64,000 bases of DNA from Actinomycetota bacterium (GTDB lineage: Bacteria; Actinomycetota; Actinomycetes; Propionibacteriales; Propionibacteriaceae), in contig JAIUOR010000046.1 in NCBI GenBank assembly GCA_020161795.1, positions 20,194 to 84,193 of the forward strand, read 5' to 3'. Positions within the stretch are counted from its first letter, which is position 1; each line of letters begins with the position of its first letter. Positions 25,116-35,545 of the stretch are shown here, piece after piece. Under the pieces are notes generated by a model. That model was not told the DNA's origin and searched no databases. It saw only the letters and a program-made list of their open reading frames with translations. The position numbers and the translations under genes are program-made.

Positions 25116-26390
25116 ATGCCACGCACGGTGAGACGCAGCCCGGACACGATCCAGCTCCGGGTGACCTCCCCGCCGTCCGCCTCGGAGCGGACGGCGCAGT
25201 TGGCGACCGTCCCGCTGCTGCCCTGGCCGCTGGCCGCCGGCGTCGGCGGGGCCGGTGCCGCGCTGCTGGGATGGTTGCTCGTCGTGGGAGTGGTCGGCGT
25301 CGGCTGGTTCACCGCCAGCGCGATTCCGCTGCCCGACGTCCTGGCCTTCTGCTCCGGCATCTGGCTGCTCGCCCACGGCGGCAGCGCGGAGATCGGTGGA
25401 TTGCCGGTCACGCTCGCCCCGCTGGGGCTGACCCTGGTGGGCGCCGGGCTGGCTGCCGCGATCGGCCGGTTCGCGGCCGGCCAGGCCAGGCTCGCCCGGC
25501 CCGGCGCGCAGCGGCTGACCGACCGGCTGGCGCTGGCGCTCCAGGTCTGCGGCCTGCTGGGAGCCGGCTACGCAGCCGTGACGGCGGCGATGGCCGCGAC
25601 GCTGGACCTCGAGAATCTGGTGGCCCCCACCCTCGGCGCGCTCGCGGTCGCCGTCGTGGCCGGCTTCATCGGTGCCCTGCGTGGTCTCGAGGTGAAGCTG
25701 GTCGAACTGCTGCCGTCCTGGCTGCGCGCGATCGCCTACGGTGGCGCCGCCGGCGGCCTCGCGCTGCTGGCGTTGGGCGCGGTGCTCGTGGGGCTCGCGA
25801 TGCTGGCGGGCGCCGAACAGGTGGCCGTCATCGAGACGGGGCTGGGCCTGGATCCGGCCGGGCAGTTCATCTGGGCGGTGATCGCGCTGGCCTATCTGCC
25901 GACGGTGGCCACCTGGGCGCTGTCCTGGGCGCTGGGCGGCGGGTTCGTGGTCGGCACCGGCTCGCTGGTGACGGTCTCGGGCACCAAACTCGGCATGCTG
26001 CCGGCGATCCCGCTGCTCGGTGGGCTGCCGCCGGTCGGCGTGGCTCCGGAGACCACCGTCGCCTGGCTGGCCTCCGGTGCCGTGATCGGCCTGCTCGCCG
26101 GCGCCGTGGCGGCCGGGCGGATCCGACGGGCGTCGTCCAGCGCCGTCGCGGCCGGCCAGGCGGTGGCCGTCGGCCTGGGGGCGGGTCTTCTGACGGTCGC
26201 CGCCCTGCTCGGCATGGCCGCTCTCGGCACCGGCGCGCTGGGCGCGCTGCGGCTGGCCGAACTGGGACCGAGGCTGCCCGAGCTGGCGCTGATCGCGGGC
26301 CCGATGATCGCCGGCTCGGCATTGCTCGGCGGGTTGCTGCGGTGGCTGGTGGGCATGGTGCGGAACCGCCGGCCGGCCTCGGTAGGCTGA
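25116..26390 (+). CDS. DUF6350-type polytopic membrane protein
   Basis: A 424-residue membrane protein with about ten alanine/leucine-rich helices. Its position directly before purN and purH matches the DUF6350 family of actinobacteria, whose function is unknown. A short cytoplasmic N-terminus of about 35 residues precedes the first helix (LPWPLAAGVGGAGAALLGWL). The ATG at 25116 follows GGAGG by four bases. The open frame extends upstream to 24738, but that part lies antisense to the neighbouring gene and lacks an initiation site. Confidence 0.72.
   Translation: MPRTVRRSPDTIQLRVTSPPSASERTAQLATVPLLPWPLAAGVGGAGAALLGWLLVVGVVGVGWFTASAIPLPDVLAFCSGIWLLAHGGSAEIGGLPVTLAPLGLTLVGAGLAAAIGRFAAGQARLARPGAQRLTDRLALALQVCGLLGAGYAAVTAAMAATLDLENLVAPTLGALAVAVVAGFIGALRGLEVKLVELLPSWLRAIAYGGAAGGLALLALGAVLVGLAMLAGAEQVAVIETGLGLDPAGQFIWAVIALAYLPTVATWALSWALGGGFVVGTGSLVTVSGTKLGMLPAIPLLGGLPPVGVAPETTVAWLASGAVIGLLAGAVAAGRIRRASSSAVAAGQAVAVGLGAGLLTVAALLGMAALGTGALGALRLAELGPRLPELALIAGPMIAGSALLGGLLRWLVGMVRNRRPASVG
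26383..26388 (+). promoter_or_regulatory. -10 box for leaderless purN transcription
   Basis: TAGGCT ends six bases before the purN ATG, which places the expected transcription start on the A of the start codon. There is no ribosome-binding site, so purN appears to be read from a leaderless mRNA starting inside the end of the preceding gene. Confidence 0.5.
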
Positions 26391-26394
26391 ACCC

Positions 26395-26964
26395 ATGCCG
26401 TTGCGCCTGGTCGTCCTGGTCTCCGGCTCGGGCACCCTGCTCCAGGCCCTGCTGGACGCCCAGGCCGCGGGAACGCTGGCCGGCGAGGTGGTGGCGGTCG
26501 GATCCGATCGCGCCGACGCCCAAGGCCTGCAGCGCGCCGAACGGGCCGGCATCCCCACCTTCGTCCACCCGCTGGCCAGGGGCGCCGATCGCGCGGCCTG
26601 GGATGCCGGGCTGGTCGAGGCCGTCGCGCGGTTCGCGCCCGATCTGGTGGTGAGCGCCGGGTTCATGAAGCTGGTCGGGCCGGCCTTCCTCAGCCGGTTC
26701 GCGATGGTGAACACCCATCCTGCGCTGCTCCCGGCCTTCCCCGGCATGCACGGCGTGGCCGACGCCCTGGCCCACGGGGTGAAGGTGACCGGTGCCACCC
26801 TGTTCGCCGTCGACGAGGGCGTCGACACCGGACGGATCCTCGCCCAGGAGGCTGTCACGGTGCTGCCGCAGGACACGGTCGAGACCCTCCACGAACGGAT
26901 CAAGGTGGTCGAGCGCCGGATCCTGGTCCACTTCGTCAACGACTACGCCGCCCACAAGGAATGA
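26395..26964 (+). CDS. purN: Phosphoribosylglycinamide formyltransferase
   Basis: A 189-residue GAR transformylase, the third step of purine synthesis, using 10-formyltetrahydrofolate. The N-terminal [18 protein letters not shown] fold holds the GAR phosphate loop, and the catalytic segment [15 protein letters not shown] carries the essential Asn and His. The catalytic Asp is in GVDTGRIL. Only one base separates its stop from the purH start. Since folD, which supplies the cofactor, is in the same run of genes, the locus couples one-carbon and purine metabolism. Confidence 0.96.
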   Translation: MPLRLVVLVSGSGTLLQALLDAQAAGTLAGEVVAVGSDRADAQGLQRAERAGIPTFVHPLARGADRAAWDAGLVEAVARFAPDLVVSAGFMKLVGPAFLSRFAMVNTHPALLPAFPGMHGVADALAHGVKVTGATLFAVDEGVDTGRILAQEAVTVLPQDTVETLHERIKVVERRILVHFVNDYAAHKE

Positions 26965-26965
26965 C

Positions 26966-28525
<1,560 letters not shown>

Positions 28526-28534
28526 GGGTTCGCG

Positions 28535-29383
28535 ATGACTGCGCAGATACTGGACGGACGAGCGGCCGCGGCCGCGATCAAGGACGAGCTCACCGCCCGG
28601 GTGGCCGCGCTGGCCGCGCGGGGGGTGACGCCGGGGCTGGGCACCGTCCTGGTCGGCGAGGATCCGGGCAGCCAGTCGTACGTCCGGATGAAGCACCGCG
28701 ACTGCGCCGAGATCGGCATCGAGTCGCTCCGGGTGGAGCTGCCCTCCGACGCCACCGCCGAGACCGTCACCGCGGCCATCGTCGAACTGAACGCCGACCC
28801 GGCCTGCACCGGCTACATCGTGCAGTTGCCACTGCCTCGCCAGCTGGACGAGAACGCGATCCTGGAGCTGGTCGATCCCGCCAAGGACGCCGACGGGCTG
28901 CACCCGGTGAACCTCGGCAAGCTGGTGCTGAACGAGCCCGCCCCGCTCCCGTGCACCCCGCGCGGCATCGTGGAATTGCTGCGCCGCCATGACATCCCGC
29001 TGGCCGGCGCCGAGGTCTGCGTGGTCGGCCGCGGGATCACGGTGGGGCGCCCGCTCGGGTTGATCCTCACCCGTCGCAGCGAGAACTCGACGGTGACGTT
29101 GTGCCACACCGGCACCCGGGACCTGGCCGCGCACACCCGCCGGGCCGACATCGTGGTGGCGGCCGCCGGGGTGCCGGGGCTCATCACTGCCGACCTGATC
29201 GCCGAAGGCGCTGTGGTGCTCGACGTGGGCGTCAGCAGGGTGGACGGCAAGCTGGTCGGCGATGTCGCGCCGGATGTGCTGGAGAAGGCCTCCTGGGTGG
29301 CTCCGAATCCCGGTGGGGTGGGTCCGATGACCCGGGCTATGCTGCTGCGCAATGTGGTCGAGCGCGCCGAGGCCCAGCCATGA
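28535..29383 (+). CDS. folD: Methylenetetrahydrofolate dehydrogenase/cyclohydrolase
   Basis: A 282-residue FolD enzyme making 10-formyltetrahydrofolate for PurN and PurH. Conserved segments are [14 protein letters not shown] (containing the catalytic lysine of the YxxxK motif), [14 protein letters not shown], the cofactor-binding [17 protein letters not shown], and [12 protein letters not shown] near the C-terminus. It follows purH by nine bases, and its stop overlaps the next gene by four bases. Confidence 0.96.
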   Translation: MTAQILDGRAAAAAIKDELTARVAALAARGVTPGLGTVLVGEDPGSQSYVRMKHRDCAEIGIESLRVELPSDATAETVTAAIVELNADPACTGYIVQLPLPRQLDENAILELVDPAKDADGLHPVNLGKLVLNEPAPLPCTPRGIVELLRRHDIPLAGAEVCVVGRGITVGRPLGLILTRRSENSTVTLCHTGTRDLAAHTRRADIVVAAAGVPGLITADLIAEGAVVLDVGVSRVDGKLVGDVAPDVLEKASWVAPNPGGVGPMTRAMLLRNVVERAEAQP

Positions 29384-29685
29384 CCGAAGCACCCGATTCC
29401 CGCCCGCCGAAGAACTTCCTTCAGCAGGTGGCGGGACAGTGGCCGCTGGCGATCGTCCTGGCCGGTGTGGCGGTCGGGCTGGCCATCGTCGCGTCCAGCC
29501 ACTGGCGCATGGGAACCACATTGATCGGCGCGTCGATCACGCTCGGAGGATTGCTGCGATTGCTGCCACAGCAGCGGGTGGGGCTGCTGGCCGTCCGCAA
29601 CAAGGCGCTCGACACGGTGGTGCTGCTCACGGTGGGGATCGGGATCGCGATCCTGGCCTTCTGGGTGCCGGCCAGCCGCGGCTGA
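29380..29685 (+). CDS. DUF3017 small membrane protein
   Basis: A 101-residue protein with three hydrophobic helices ([18 protein letters not shown], then [19 protein letters not shown], then [17 protein letters not shown]) after a short proline-containing cytoplasmic tail. DUF3017 genes typically follow folD in actinobacteria, and this one overlaps the folD stop by four bases. The function is unknown. Constant association suggests a tie to folate or purine metabolism, or simply a conserved operon end. Confidence 0.8.
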   Translation: MTEAPDSRPPKNFLQQVAGQWPLAIVLAGVAVGLAIVASSHWRMGTTLIGASITLGGLLRLLPQQRVGLLAVRNKALDTVVLLTVGIGIAILAFWVPASRG

Positions 29686-29694
29686 GCCGGTCGC

Positions 29695-30591
29695 TCAGCC
29701 CACCGGAGGATTGACGGTGTCGCCGTCCCAGGTGAGGTCGTCGTCGGGGCCGACCTCGTAGGCCTCGAAGGTGTCGTCGGAGAGGATGGCGTCCACCAGT
29801 TCCCGACTGCCGCCGACCAGGGTGGAATCGAAGTCGATCTCGGTGGCCACGCACCAGGTGTGATCGTCGGGCCAGACCAGGGAGGGCATCGGCCCGCTGA
29901 AGCTGCCGTGCCAGCCGATGCCGGCGCTCCACGGCCAGGCCGGGTCGGCGAGTTCGGTCAACGTCGCGGTGAGCAGGACGTAGCCGCGGCCGGGCAGGTC
30001 CAGCAGCAACGGACCGGGCTCGCCGTCGATCCGGTCGAGCGCTCGGGCGATCGCGGGGTCGATGCTGGCAGCCTTCTCCGCTCTGTGCTGGCGCTCCAGC
30101 CGTCGCCGGGTGACCGGAAGCAGGGCGCGGTGGTACCAGCGCTGCCACCAGGGCAGCTGGTCGTCCAGCGGGAAGTAGATGAACCAGCCGCCCGAGGCAT
30201 GGAGCTCGCCCCAGCCGTCCCAGATAGCCAGCGTCACCGCGTCGCCGGCGGTGTTGCTGCTCAGGTGGGCGGTCAGCCTGGCCAGCAACTCCGGCTCGAG
30301 GAACCCCTCCTGAGGTGGACGCGGGCTCCAGCCATCCGGGAACTCAAGCTCGGACGGTTCTGCGCCGAACAGCCGGCGGGATTGCACCAGGGGATGCACC
30401 ACCGTGCCGGTGCGGGCGGCGACGTCGGCCCAACGCCAGCGCGCGGTCTCGGCACCGAGGTCGGCCTCGATCGGGTGCAGGATGCGCGCGTAGGCGGCGA
30501 AGCCACCGGCCGCCACCCCGCCGACCCGGCCCCAGCCCCGCAACCGCTCGCGGAGCCAGTCGCCGCGTGCCACCTCGCCAGTCCACTGCAT
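29695..30591 (-). CDS. Conserved actinobacterial protein of unknown function
   Basis: About 298 residues without signal peptide or membrane helices. The family is unnamed to me but looks conserved in style: tryptophan-rich, with FAAYARILHPIEA, WRWADVAARTGTVVHP, GWFIYFPLDDQLPWWQRW and a final PDDHTWCVATEIDFDSTLVGG segment. A plausible reading is a globular intracellular protein; I cannot name an activity. The ATG at 30591 has a weak AGGA about nine bases upstream; an in-frame GTG at 30609 is the alternative. It sits alone, converging on the folD group. Confidence 0.7.
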   Translation of the reverse strand: MQWTGEVARGDWLRERLRGWGRVGGVAAGGFAAYARILHPIEADLGAETARWRWADVAARTGTVVHPLVQSRRLFGAEPSELEFPDGWSPRPPQEGFLEPELLARLTAHLSSNTAGDAVTLAIWDGWGELHASGGWFIYFPLDDQLPWWQRWYHRALLPVTRRRLERQHRAEKAASIDPAIARALDRIDGEPGPLLLDLPGRGYVLLTATLTELADPAWPWSAGIGWHGSFSGPMPSLVWPDDHTWCVATEIDFDSTLVGGSRELVDAILSDDTFEAYEVGPDDDLTWDGDTVNPPVG

Positions 30592-30620
30592 GGTGTCATC
30601 CTGCCCCACCGGGCAGGTGG

Positions 30621-32339
30621 TCAGCGGAAGTCGGATTCCAGGTACTGGCCTTCGGCGGAGGCTTCTGCCACCCGGCTGGCCTCCTGCTCGCGCAACTCGA
30701 CCCGGCGGATCTTGCCGGAGATGGTCTTGGGCAACTCCTGGACGAACTCCAGGATCCGCACCCGCTGGAAGCCGGAGAGCCGCTGCCGGGCGTGGGCGAA
30801 GATGGCTCGCGCGGCCACGTCCTGCTCGGCGGCGAAATCCTGGACCAGGCAGACGAAGGCCTTCGGGACGGCCGCCCGCAGCGGGTCGGGGCTGGGGACG
30901 ATCGCCACCTCGGTCACGTAGGGGTGCTCCAGCAGGATCGACTCCAGCTCGAACGGGGAGATCTTGTAGTCGGAGGCCTTGAAGACATCGTCGGCCCGTC
31001 CGACATAGGTCAGATAGCCCTCTTCATCTGTAGAGGCGATGTCCCCGGTGTGGTAGTAGCCGTCGCGGCAGGCCTCCGCGGTCATCTCCGGGTCGTCGTG
31101 GTACCCGGCCATCAGGCCGAGGATCGGCTGCGACAGGTCCAGGCAGATCTCGCCCTCCTCCGGGCTGCGTTCCCCGGTCACCGGGTCGAGCAGGACGACC
31201 GGGTAGCCCGGCATCGGGCGTCCCATCGACCCGTCCTTGACCACCTGGCCGGGGGGGTTGCCGACCGCGCAGGTCATCTCGGTCTGCCCGAAGCCATCGC
31301 GGATGGTGCCGCCCCAGGCCTGTCGCACCTGGGAGATGACCTCGGGGTTCAGCGGCTCACCGGCGCCGACCAGCTCCCGCGGCGGCCGCGAGAGCTGGGT
31401 GAGGTCGGCCTGGATCAGCATCCGCCAGACCGTCGGCGGCGCGCAGAAGGTGGTGACCTCGTGGGTCTCCATCACCTGCATCAGCGCGGCGGCGTCGAAG
31501 CGTTCGTAGTTGAAGACGAAGACGGTCGCCTGGGCCAGGAAGGGGGAGAAGAAGTTGCTCCAGGCGTGCTTGCCCCAGCCCGGAGAGGAGATGTTGAGAT
31601 GGACGTCGCCCGGCCGCACGCCCAGCCACCACATGGTGGAGAGGTGGCCGACCGGATAGGAGACGTGGGTGTGACCCACCAGCTTGGGACGGGCGGTGGT
31701 ACCGGAGGTGAAGTACAGCAGGCTGAGCGCGTCCGCCGGGGTCGGGCGGCTCGGGGTGTACTCGGCCGGAGCGTTGTAGGAGTCGGCCATCGGCGCCCAG
31801 CCGAGCGGGACGTCGCTCCCGATTCCGATCCGCACCACCGAGCGCGGCACATCGTCCAGGCGGGCGCGCAGGGAGCCGGGCGCCGCGACCGCGCGGGCCT
31901 GCCCGTGCTCGACCCGGTAGGCCAGATCGGCGGCCGAGAGCAGGGTGGAGGTGGGGATCGCGACCGCCCGGATCTTCAGCAGGGCCAGCAGCAGTTCCCA
32001 CAGCTCGATGGTGTTGTTGAGCATCACGATCACCCGGTCGCCTTCGCCGACGCCCAGCCCGCGCAGCCAGCGCGCCACCTGGTCGGAGCGCCGGGAGAGT
32101 TCGGCGTAGCTCCAGCTCTGAGCCTGCAGGTCGGACGAGACGATGGTGACCGCCGCGCGATCGGGGTGTTCGCCCGCGACCACGTCGAACCACTGCGTGG
32201 CGAAGTTGAATTCGGTGAGTTCGGGCCAGCGGAAGCCCTCGACCGCTCCGGAGTAGTCGGTGCCGTGGGCGAAGAGGAAGTCGCGGGCCTCCCGCACGGC
32301 GAGGGTGGCGGGGGTGGCTGGCCGGCCGGTGAAGGTCAT
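30621..32339 (-). CDS. Medium-chain acyl-CoA synthetase (AMP-forming)
   Basis: A 572-residue ANL-superfamily ligase that activates a carboxylic acid to its CoA ester. It contains the P-loop YFTSGTTARPKLVGHTH, the GFGQTE adenine motif, YYHTGDIASTDEEGYLTYVGRADD at the hinge, and the catalytic lysine in KTISGKIRRVELR. The overall pattern (DFNFATQW-like FNFATQWFDVVA near the start, SSPGWGKHAWSNFFSPF) fits the medium-chain/benzoate-type MACS group; the actual acid is unknown. The ATG at 32339 follows AGGAGC. The promoter region is packed with TACG-type palindromes, suggesting a TetR-type repressor encoded elsewhere. Confidence 0.88.
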   Translation of the reverse strand: MTFTGRPATPATLAVREARDFLFAHGTDYSGAVEGFRWPELTEFNFATQWFDVVAGEHPDRAAVTIVSSDLQAQSWSYAELSRRSDQVARWLRGLGVGEGDRVIVMLNNTIELWELLLALLKIRAVAIPTSTLLSAADLAYRVEHGQARAVAAPGSLRARLDDVPRSVVRIGIGSDVPLGWAPMADSYNAPAEYTPSRPTPADALSLLYFTSGTTARPKLVGHTHVSYPVGHLSTMWWLGVRPGDVHLNISSPGWGKHAWSNFFSPFLAQATVFVFNYERFDAAALMQVMETHEVTTFCAPPTVWRMLIQADLTQLSRPPRELVGAGEPLNPEVISQVRQAWGGTIRDGFGQTEMTCAVGNPPGQVVKDGSMGRPMPGYPVVLLDPVTGERSPEEGEICLDLSQPILGLMAGYHDDPEMTAEACRDGYYHTGDIASTDEEGYLTYVGRADDVFKASDYKISPFELESILLEHPYVTEVAIVPSPDPLRAAVPKAFVCLVQDFAAEQDVAARAIFAHARQRLSGFQRVRILEFVQELPKTISGKIRRVELREQEASRVAEASAEGQYLESDFR

Positions 32340-32352
32340 CGATGCTCCTGGG

Positions 32353-32382
32353 CTACGAAACCGTAGGTTACGGCTACGTAGC
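32353..32382. promoter_or_regulatory. Nested palindromes forming a likely operator for the acyl-CoA synthetase gene
   Basis: Three overlapping inverted repeats fill 30 bp: CTACG-AAAC-CGTAG (32353-32366), CCGTA-GGT-TACGG (32361-32373) and GCTACGTAGC (32373-32382). They cover the best minus-strand -10 hexamer TAACCT (32365-32370), 26 bases before the ATG. Stacked TACG/CGTA arms of this type are typical of TetR-family operators controlling fatty-acid genes; the regulator is not in the window. Confidence 0.55.
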
Positions 32383-32410
32383 TTACCGTGGACGGACCCG
32401 GCCGGGGCGG

Positions 32411-33202
32411 CTATTTCAGGGCGCCCGCGGTCAGCCCGCGTTCGAAGAACTTCTGGAAGCAGAGATAGGCCGTGACGATCGGCAGGCACATCAGCACCAG
32501 CGCGGCGAAGATCTTCGGCACATCGGAGCCGTAGGTCGCCGTGAAGTAGGTGGGGATCTGGGTGATCGCCTGGAGCGACTCGTTCTGCAGGAACAGCAGC
32601 GGCAGGAGGAACTCGTTCCACGAGTTCAGGAAGCTCCACACGATGATGACCGCCACGATCGGGCGGGAGAGCGGCATGACCACGCGGATCAGGGTGCCGA
32701 AGCTGGTCGCGCCGTCGATCTTGGCCGCGTCGAGGAGCTCCTCTGGCAGTCCCTGGATGTAGTTGCGGGTGAGCAGGATGGTCATCGGCAGGATGACCGT
32801 GCACAGCGGGATGATGACGGCCAGGAAGTTGTTGAACAGGCCCGCCTGGCGCACCAGCATGTAGATCGGGACGATCAGCGCGATGACCGGCAGCATCATG
32901 CCGGCCACGATCGCGCGGAAGAGCAGTTCCCGTCCGGCGAAGTGCAGCTTGCCGAGGGCGTAGCCCGCCAGCATGGTGCAGACGAAGACGATCGCGACGG
33001 TGCCGGCCGACATCACCAGCGAGTTGATCAGGAACTGCACGAACGGGGTCTTGGTGACGACCGCGGAGTAATTGGCGGAGGCGCCGGCGCCCTCGAAGCT
33101 GATCGCGATGATCCAGTACAACGGCAATGCGAACGGCAGGACGGCGACGGTGGCGAGTAGCTGATGGATGACCCGGCTGCGGTGGGTTGGGCGACCGATC
33201 AT
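32411..33202 (-). CDS. Sugar ABC transporter permease (CUT1), second of pair
   Basis: A 263-residue permease with about six helices, slightly short for the family but complete. The EAA loop reads LLDAAKIDGATSFGTLIRVVMP. GGAGG lies seven bases before the ATG, and only one base separates it from the stop of the partner permease. It is the last gene of the operon beginning with LacI at 40074. No ATPase is encoded in this operon, so energy must come from a shared ATPase elsewhere. Confidence 0.9.
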   Translation of the reverse strand: MIGRPTHRSRVIHQLLATVAVLPFALPLYWIIAISFEGAGASANYSAVVTKTPFVQFLINSLVMSAGTVAIVFVCTMLAGYALGKLHFAGRELLFRAIVAGMMLPVIALIVPIYMLVRQAGLFNNFLAVIIPLCTVILPMTILLTRNYIQGLPEELLDAAKIDGATSFGTLIRVVMPLSRPIVAVIIVWSFLNSWNEFLLPLLFLQNESLQAITQIPTYFTATYGSDVPKIFAALVLMCLPIVTAYLCFQKFFERGLTAGALK

Positions 33203-33203
33203 G

Positions 33204-34115
33204 TCAGTCCTCCTGCTCGTAGCGGTAGACGCGCATCTGCACCAGGGTCAGTGCCAGGGCCAGGAGCAGCAGCACGACCGAGAGCGCCGCGCCGTAGCCG
33301 ACGTGGAACTGCGAGATGCTCATCTTGTAGATGTAGGTGGTGAGGAACTCGGTGCTTCGGCCGGGGCCGCCACCGGTGATCAGGAAGACGATGTCGAAGG
33401 TCTTCAGCGCGCCGATCACGCCGGTGAGAGCCAGGGTGATGTGGGTGGAGCGAAGCTGCGGCACGATGATGTGCCGGATCGTGCGCCAGGTGCCGGCGCC
33501 GTCGATCTGGGCGGCCTCCAGGTGGCTGGAGTCGATCTGCGACAGCGCGGCCTGGTAGAGGATGAAGCTGAAGCCGGTCCACTGGAAGATGTTGACCGCT
33601 GCCAGGGCGTACAGCGCCCAGGTCGGGTCGGCGATCCAGGCCTGGCTGAGGAAGCCGAGCCCGACCGCGTCCAGCACCGCGTTGACCTGGCCGTCGGGGC
33701 GGAGGAACTGCCGGAAGGCGGTGGAGATCGCGGCCGGCGCCAGCACCACGGGGATGAAGACGATCGCCTTGTACACCGCGCGGCCGACGATCGGACCGGA
33801 GAGCACCAGGGCGAGCGCCAGCCCGATGACCATCTGGGCGACGATCGTGATGACGCCGAAGACGGCCACGTTGGTCAGAGCCGTCCAGAAGATCGGATCC
33901 TGGGAGATCTCGACGTAGTTGCCCAGCCCGATCGAGGTGGGGTTCGGGTCGATGCCGTTCCAGTCCAGCGTCGAGGCCCAGAAGTTGTACCCGACGCCGA
34001 AGTAGGTGATCCCGACGATCAACAGGAGCGCGGGCAGGAGGTACAGGTAGGCGGTGTAGTGGCCCCGCCTCCGGCGACGCGGTCGTGCCGCGGCGACCGG
34101 CTCGGTCGTCCCCAT
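33204..34115 (-). CDS. Sugar ABC transporter permease (CUT1), first of pair
   Basis: A 303-residue permease with an arginine-rich cytoplasmic N-terminus (ARPRRRRRGHY), six helices and an EAA loop (HLEAAQIDGAGTWRTIRHIIVP). AAAGGAG sets the ATG at 34115, 48 bases inside a longer open frame. It should pair with the next permease and the binding protein encoded upstream. A strong hairpin lies between it and the binding-protein gene. Confidence 0.9.
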   Translation of the reverse strand: MGTTEPVAAARPRRRRRGHYTAYLYLLPALLLIVGITYFGVGYNFWASTLDWNGIDPNPTSIGLGNYVEISQDPIFWTALTNVAVFGVITIVAQMVIGLALALVLSGPIVGRAVYKAIVFIPVVLAPAAISTAFRQFLRPDGQVNAVLDAVGLGFLSQAWIADPTWALYALAAVNIFQWTGFSFILYQAALSQIDSSHLEAAQIDGAGTWRTIRHIIVPQLRSTHITLALTGVIGALKTFDIVFLITGGGPGRSTEFLTTYIYKMSISQFHVGYGAALSVVLLLLALALTLVQMRVYRYEQED

Positions 34116-34132
34116 CCTGGCTCCTTTCCGGT

Positions 34133-34164
34133 GGTGTGGTGCGGGCGAGTGCCCGCACCACACC
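34133..34164 (-). terminator. Intra-operon hairpin after the binding-protein gene
   Basis: A perfect 14-bp stem (34133-34146 with 34151-34164) closes a four-base loop eight bases after the binding-protein stop and 18 bases before the permease start. No T-run follows. It repeats the arrangement seen after the other two binding-protein genes in the window. Confidence 0.6.
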
Positions 34165-34171
34165 GTTCGTG

Positions 34172-35524
34172 TCAGCTGGCGGCGATGGCTGCCTGAACCG
34201 CGGCTGCGGCGTCGGCGGGGGTCTGCTGCCCGGAGGCAACGGCGGACAGCGCGTCACCCAGCGCGGTACGGACGTCGGCGCTCTGGATCTCGCGCGGGCC
34301 GATCATGTCGGCCAGCGCCGGTCCCTGCGCCTCCAGGGCAGTGGCCTGCTCCGGGGTCTTCACGTCCGACAGATCCAGCGGCACCGAGGCCAGCGCGGGC
34401 TGCTGAACCGTCTTGGCCATCATGGCCTGAGCCTCCTCGTTGGCGGTGAGCCAGGTCGCGAAGGTGATGGCGGCATCCTTGGCATCGCTGCCCGACGAGA
34501 CGGCGAAGCCGACATCCGGGCCACCGAACATGGTTCCGGTCTTGCCGCCGTCGACCACCTGCGGGAAGAAGTACGGCATGAAGATGGTGTTCGGATCGAA
34601 GTCGTCACCGTAGGTCTCGGCGTACTGCGCCATCCGGGCATTGGTGGTGTCGGAGTTCTGCCAGCTGCCGAAGATGATCAGGGCCGCCTGACCCTTCTTG
34701 AAGGCGTCGTTGGCATCCGGGTAGGCGGTCGCGCCCAGCGCACCGTCCTGGAACAGCCCGTCGTCGAAGAAGCTCTTCCAGATCTCGAAGGCCTTGACGA
34801 ACTCAGGGCCGCTGAAATCGGCTTCCTTGTTCATCGCCTTGTAGAAGGCCCCCGGGGACACCTGGTTGACGATGGACTGGTAGGCGTCGATGTTCTGCCA
34901 GGCGTCCTTGGCGCCATGGACGATGCAGGCCTTGCCGGCGTCCTTGACCGCGGCGCAGAAGCTCTTGAGCTCGGCCATGGTGGTGGGCACCTTGAGGTTC
35001 AGCGAGTCGACCAGGGTCTGGTTGGCCCACATCAGGCCACCGCCGGTCACCATCCACGGCAGGCCGACCAGCTTGCCGTCGACCGAGAGCTGATCGGTCG
35101 CGGTCAGCTTCGACTTCCAGTCCGAACCCAGCGCGCTCTCCAGCGCGGGGGCGAGATCCTCGGCCAGCGGAGCGAACTGGTTCGTGAGCGCTCCGACCTG
35201 CAGGCCGAAGACGTCCGGGCCCGAACCCGACTGCAGGGCGAGCTGCACGGTGTTGACGTAGTCGGAGTACTGGATGAAGCGATGCTGCACCTTGATGCCC
35301 TCATGCGAGGCCTCGAAGGCCTCGATGTAGGGGACGGCGGTGTTCTGGTCGGGGTTCCACGACCAGAAGTCGATGGTGACCTCGCCCGCCGGTGCCTCCC
35401 CGGTCGGGGCGGCGGTGCCCGGGGCGGAGGTGGTCGGCGTGGCGCCGCCGCCACAGGCGGACAGCATGAGGGCCATCGCTGCGCCCGCGGCTGCGAGGGC
35501 GCTGAGGCGGAATGGGGATTTCAT
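34172..35524 (-). CDS. Sugar ABC transporter substrate-binding lipoprotein (CUT1)
   Basis: A 450-residue lipoprotein precursor. The signal sequence ends in the lipobox LSAC (Cys at about residue 24), followed by a threonine/proline-rich linker and a mature domain starting VTIDFWSWNPDQNTAV. The ligand region is aromatic-rich (WMVTGGGLMWAN, IFGSWQNS, MPYFFPQV). The sugar is unknown. It is encoded in one operon with two ADP-ribosylglycohydrolase-fold enzymes and a LacI repressor, which suggests an unusual glycoside or nucleoside-like ligand. AGGAAGGAA precedes the start. Confidence 0.9.
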   Translation of the reverse strand: MKSPFRLSALAAAGAAMALMLSACGGGATPTTSAPGTAAPTGEAPAGEVTIDFWSWNPDQNTAVPYIEAFEASHEGIKVQHRFIQYSDYVNTVQLALQSGSGPDVFGLQVGALTNQFAPLAEDLAPALESALGSDWKSKLTATDQLSVDGKLVGLPWMVTGGGLMWANQTLVDSLNLKVPTTMAELKSFCAAVKDAGKACIVHGAKDAWQNIDAYQSIVNQVSPGAFYKAMNKEADFSGPEFVKAFEIWKSFFDDGLFQDGALGATAYPDANDAFKKGQAALIIFGSWQNSDTTNARMAQYAETYGDDFDPNTIFMPYFFPQVVDGGKTGTMFGGPDVGFAVSSGSDAKDAAITFATWLTANEEAQAMMAKTVQQPALASVPLDLSDVKTPEQATALEAQGPALADMIGPREIQSADVRTALGDALSAVASGQQTPADAAAAVQAAIAAS

Positions 35525-35545
35525 GGGATTCCTTCCTGGTTGTCG

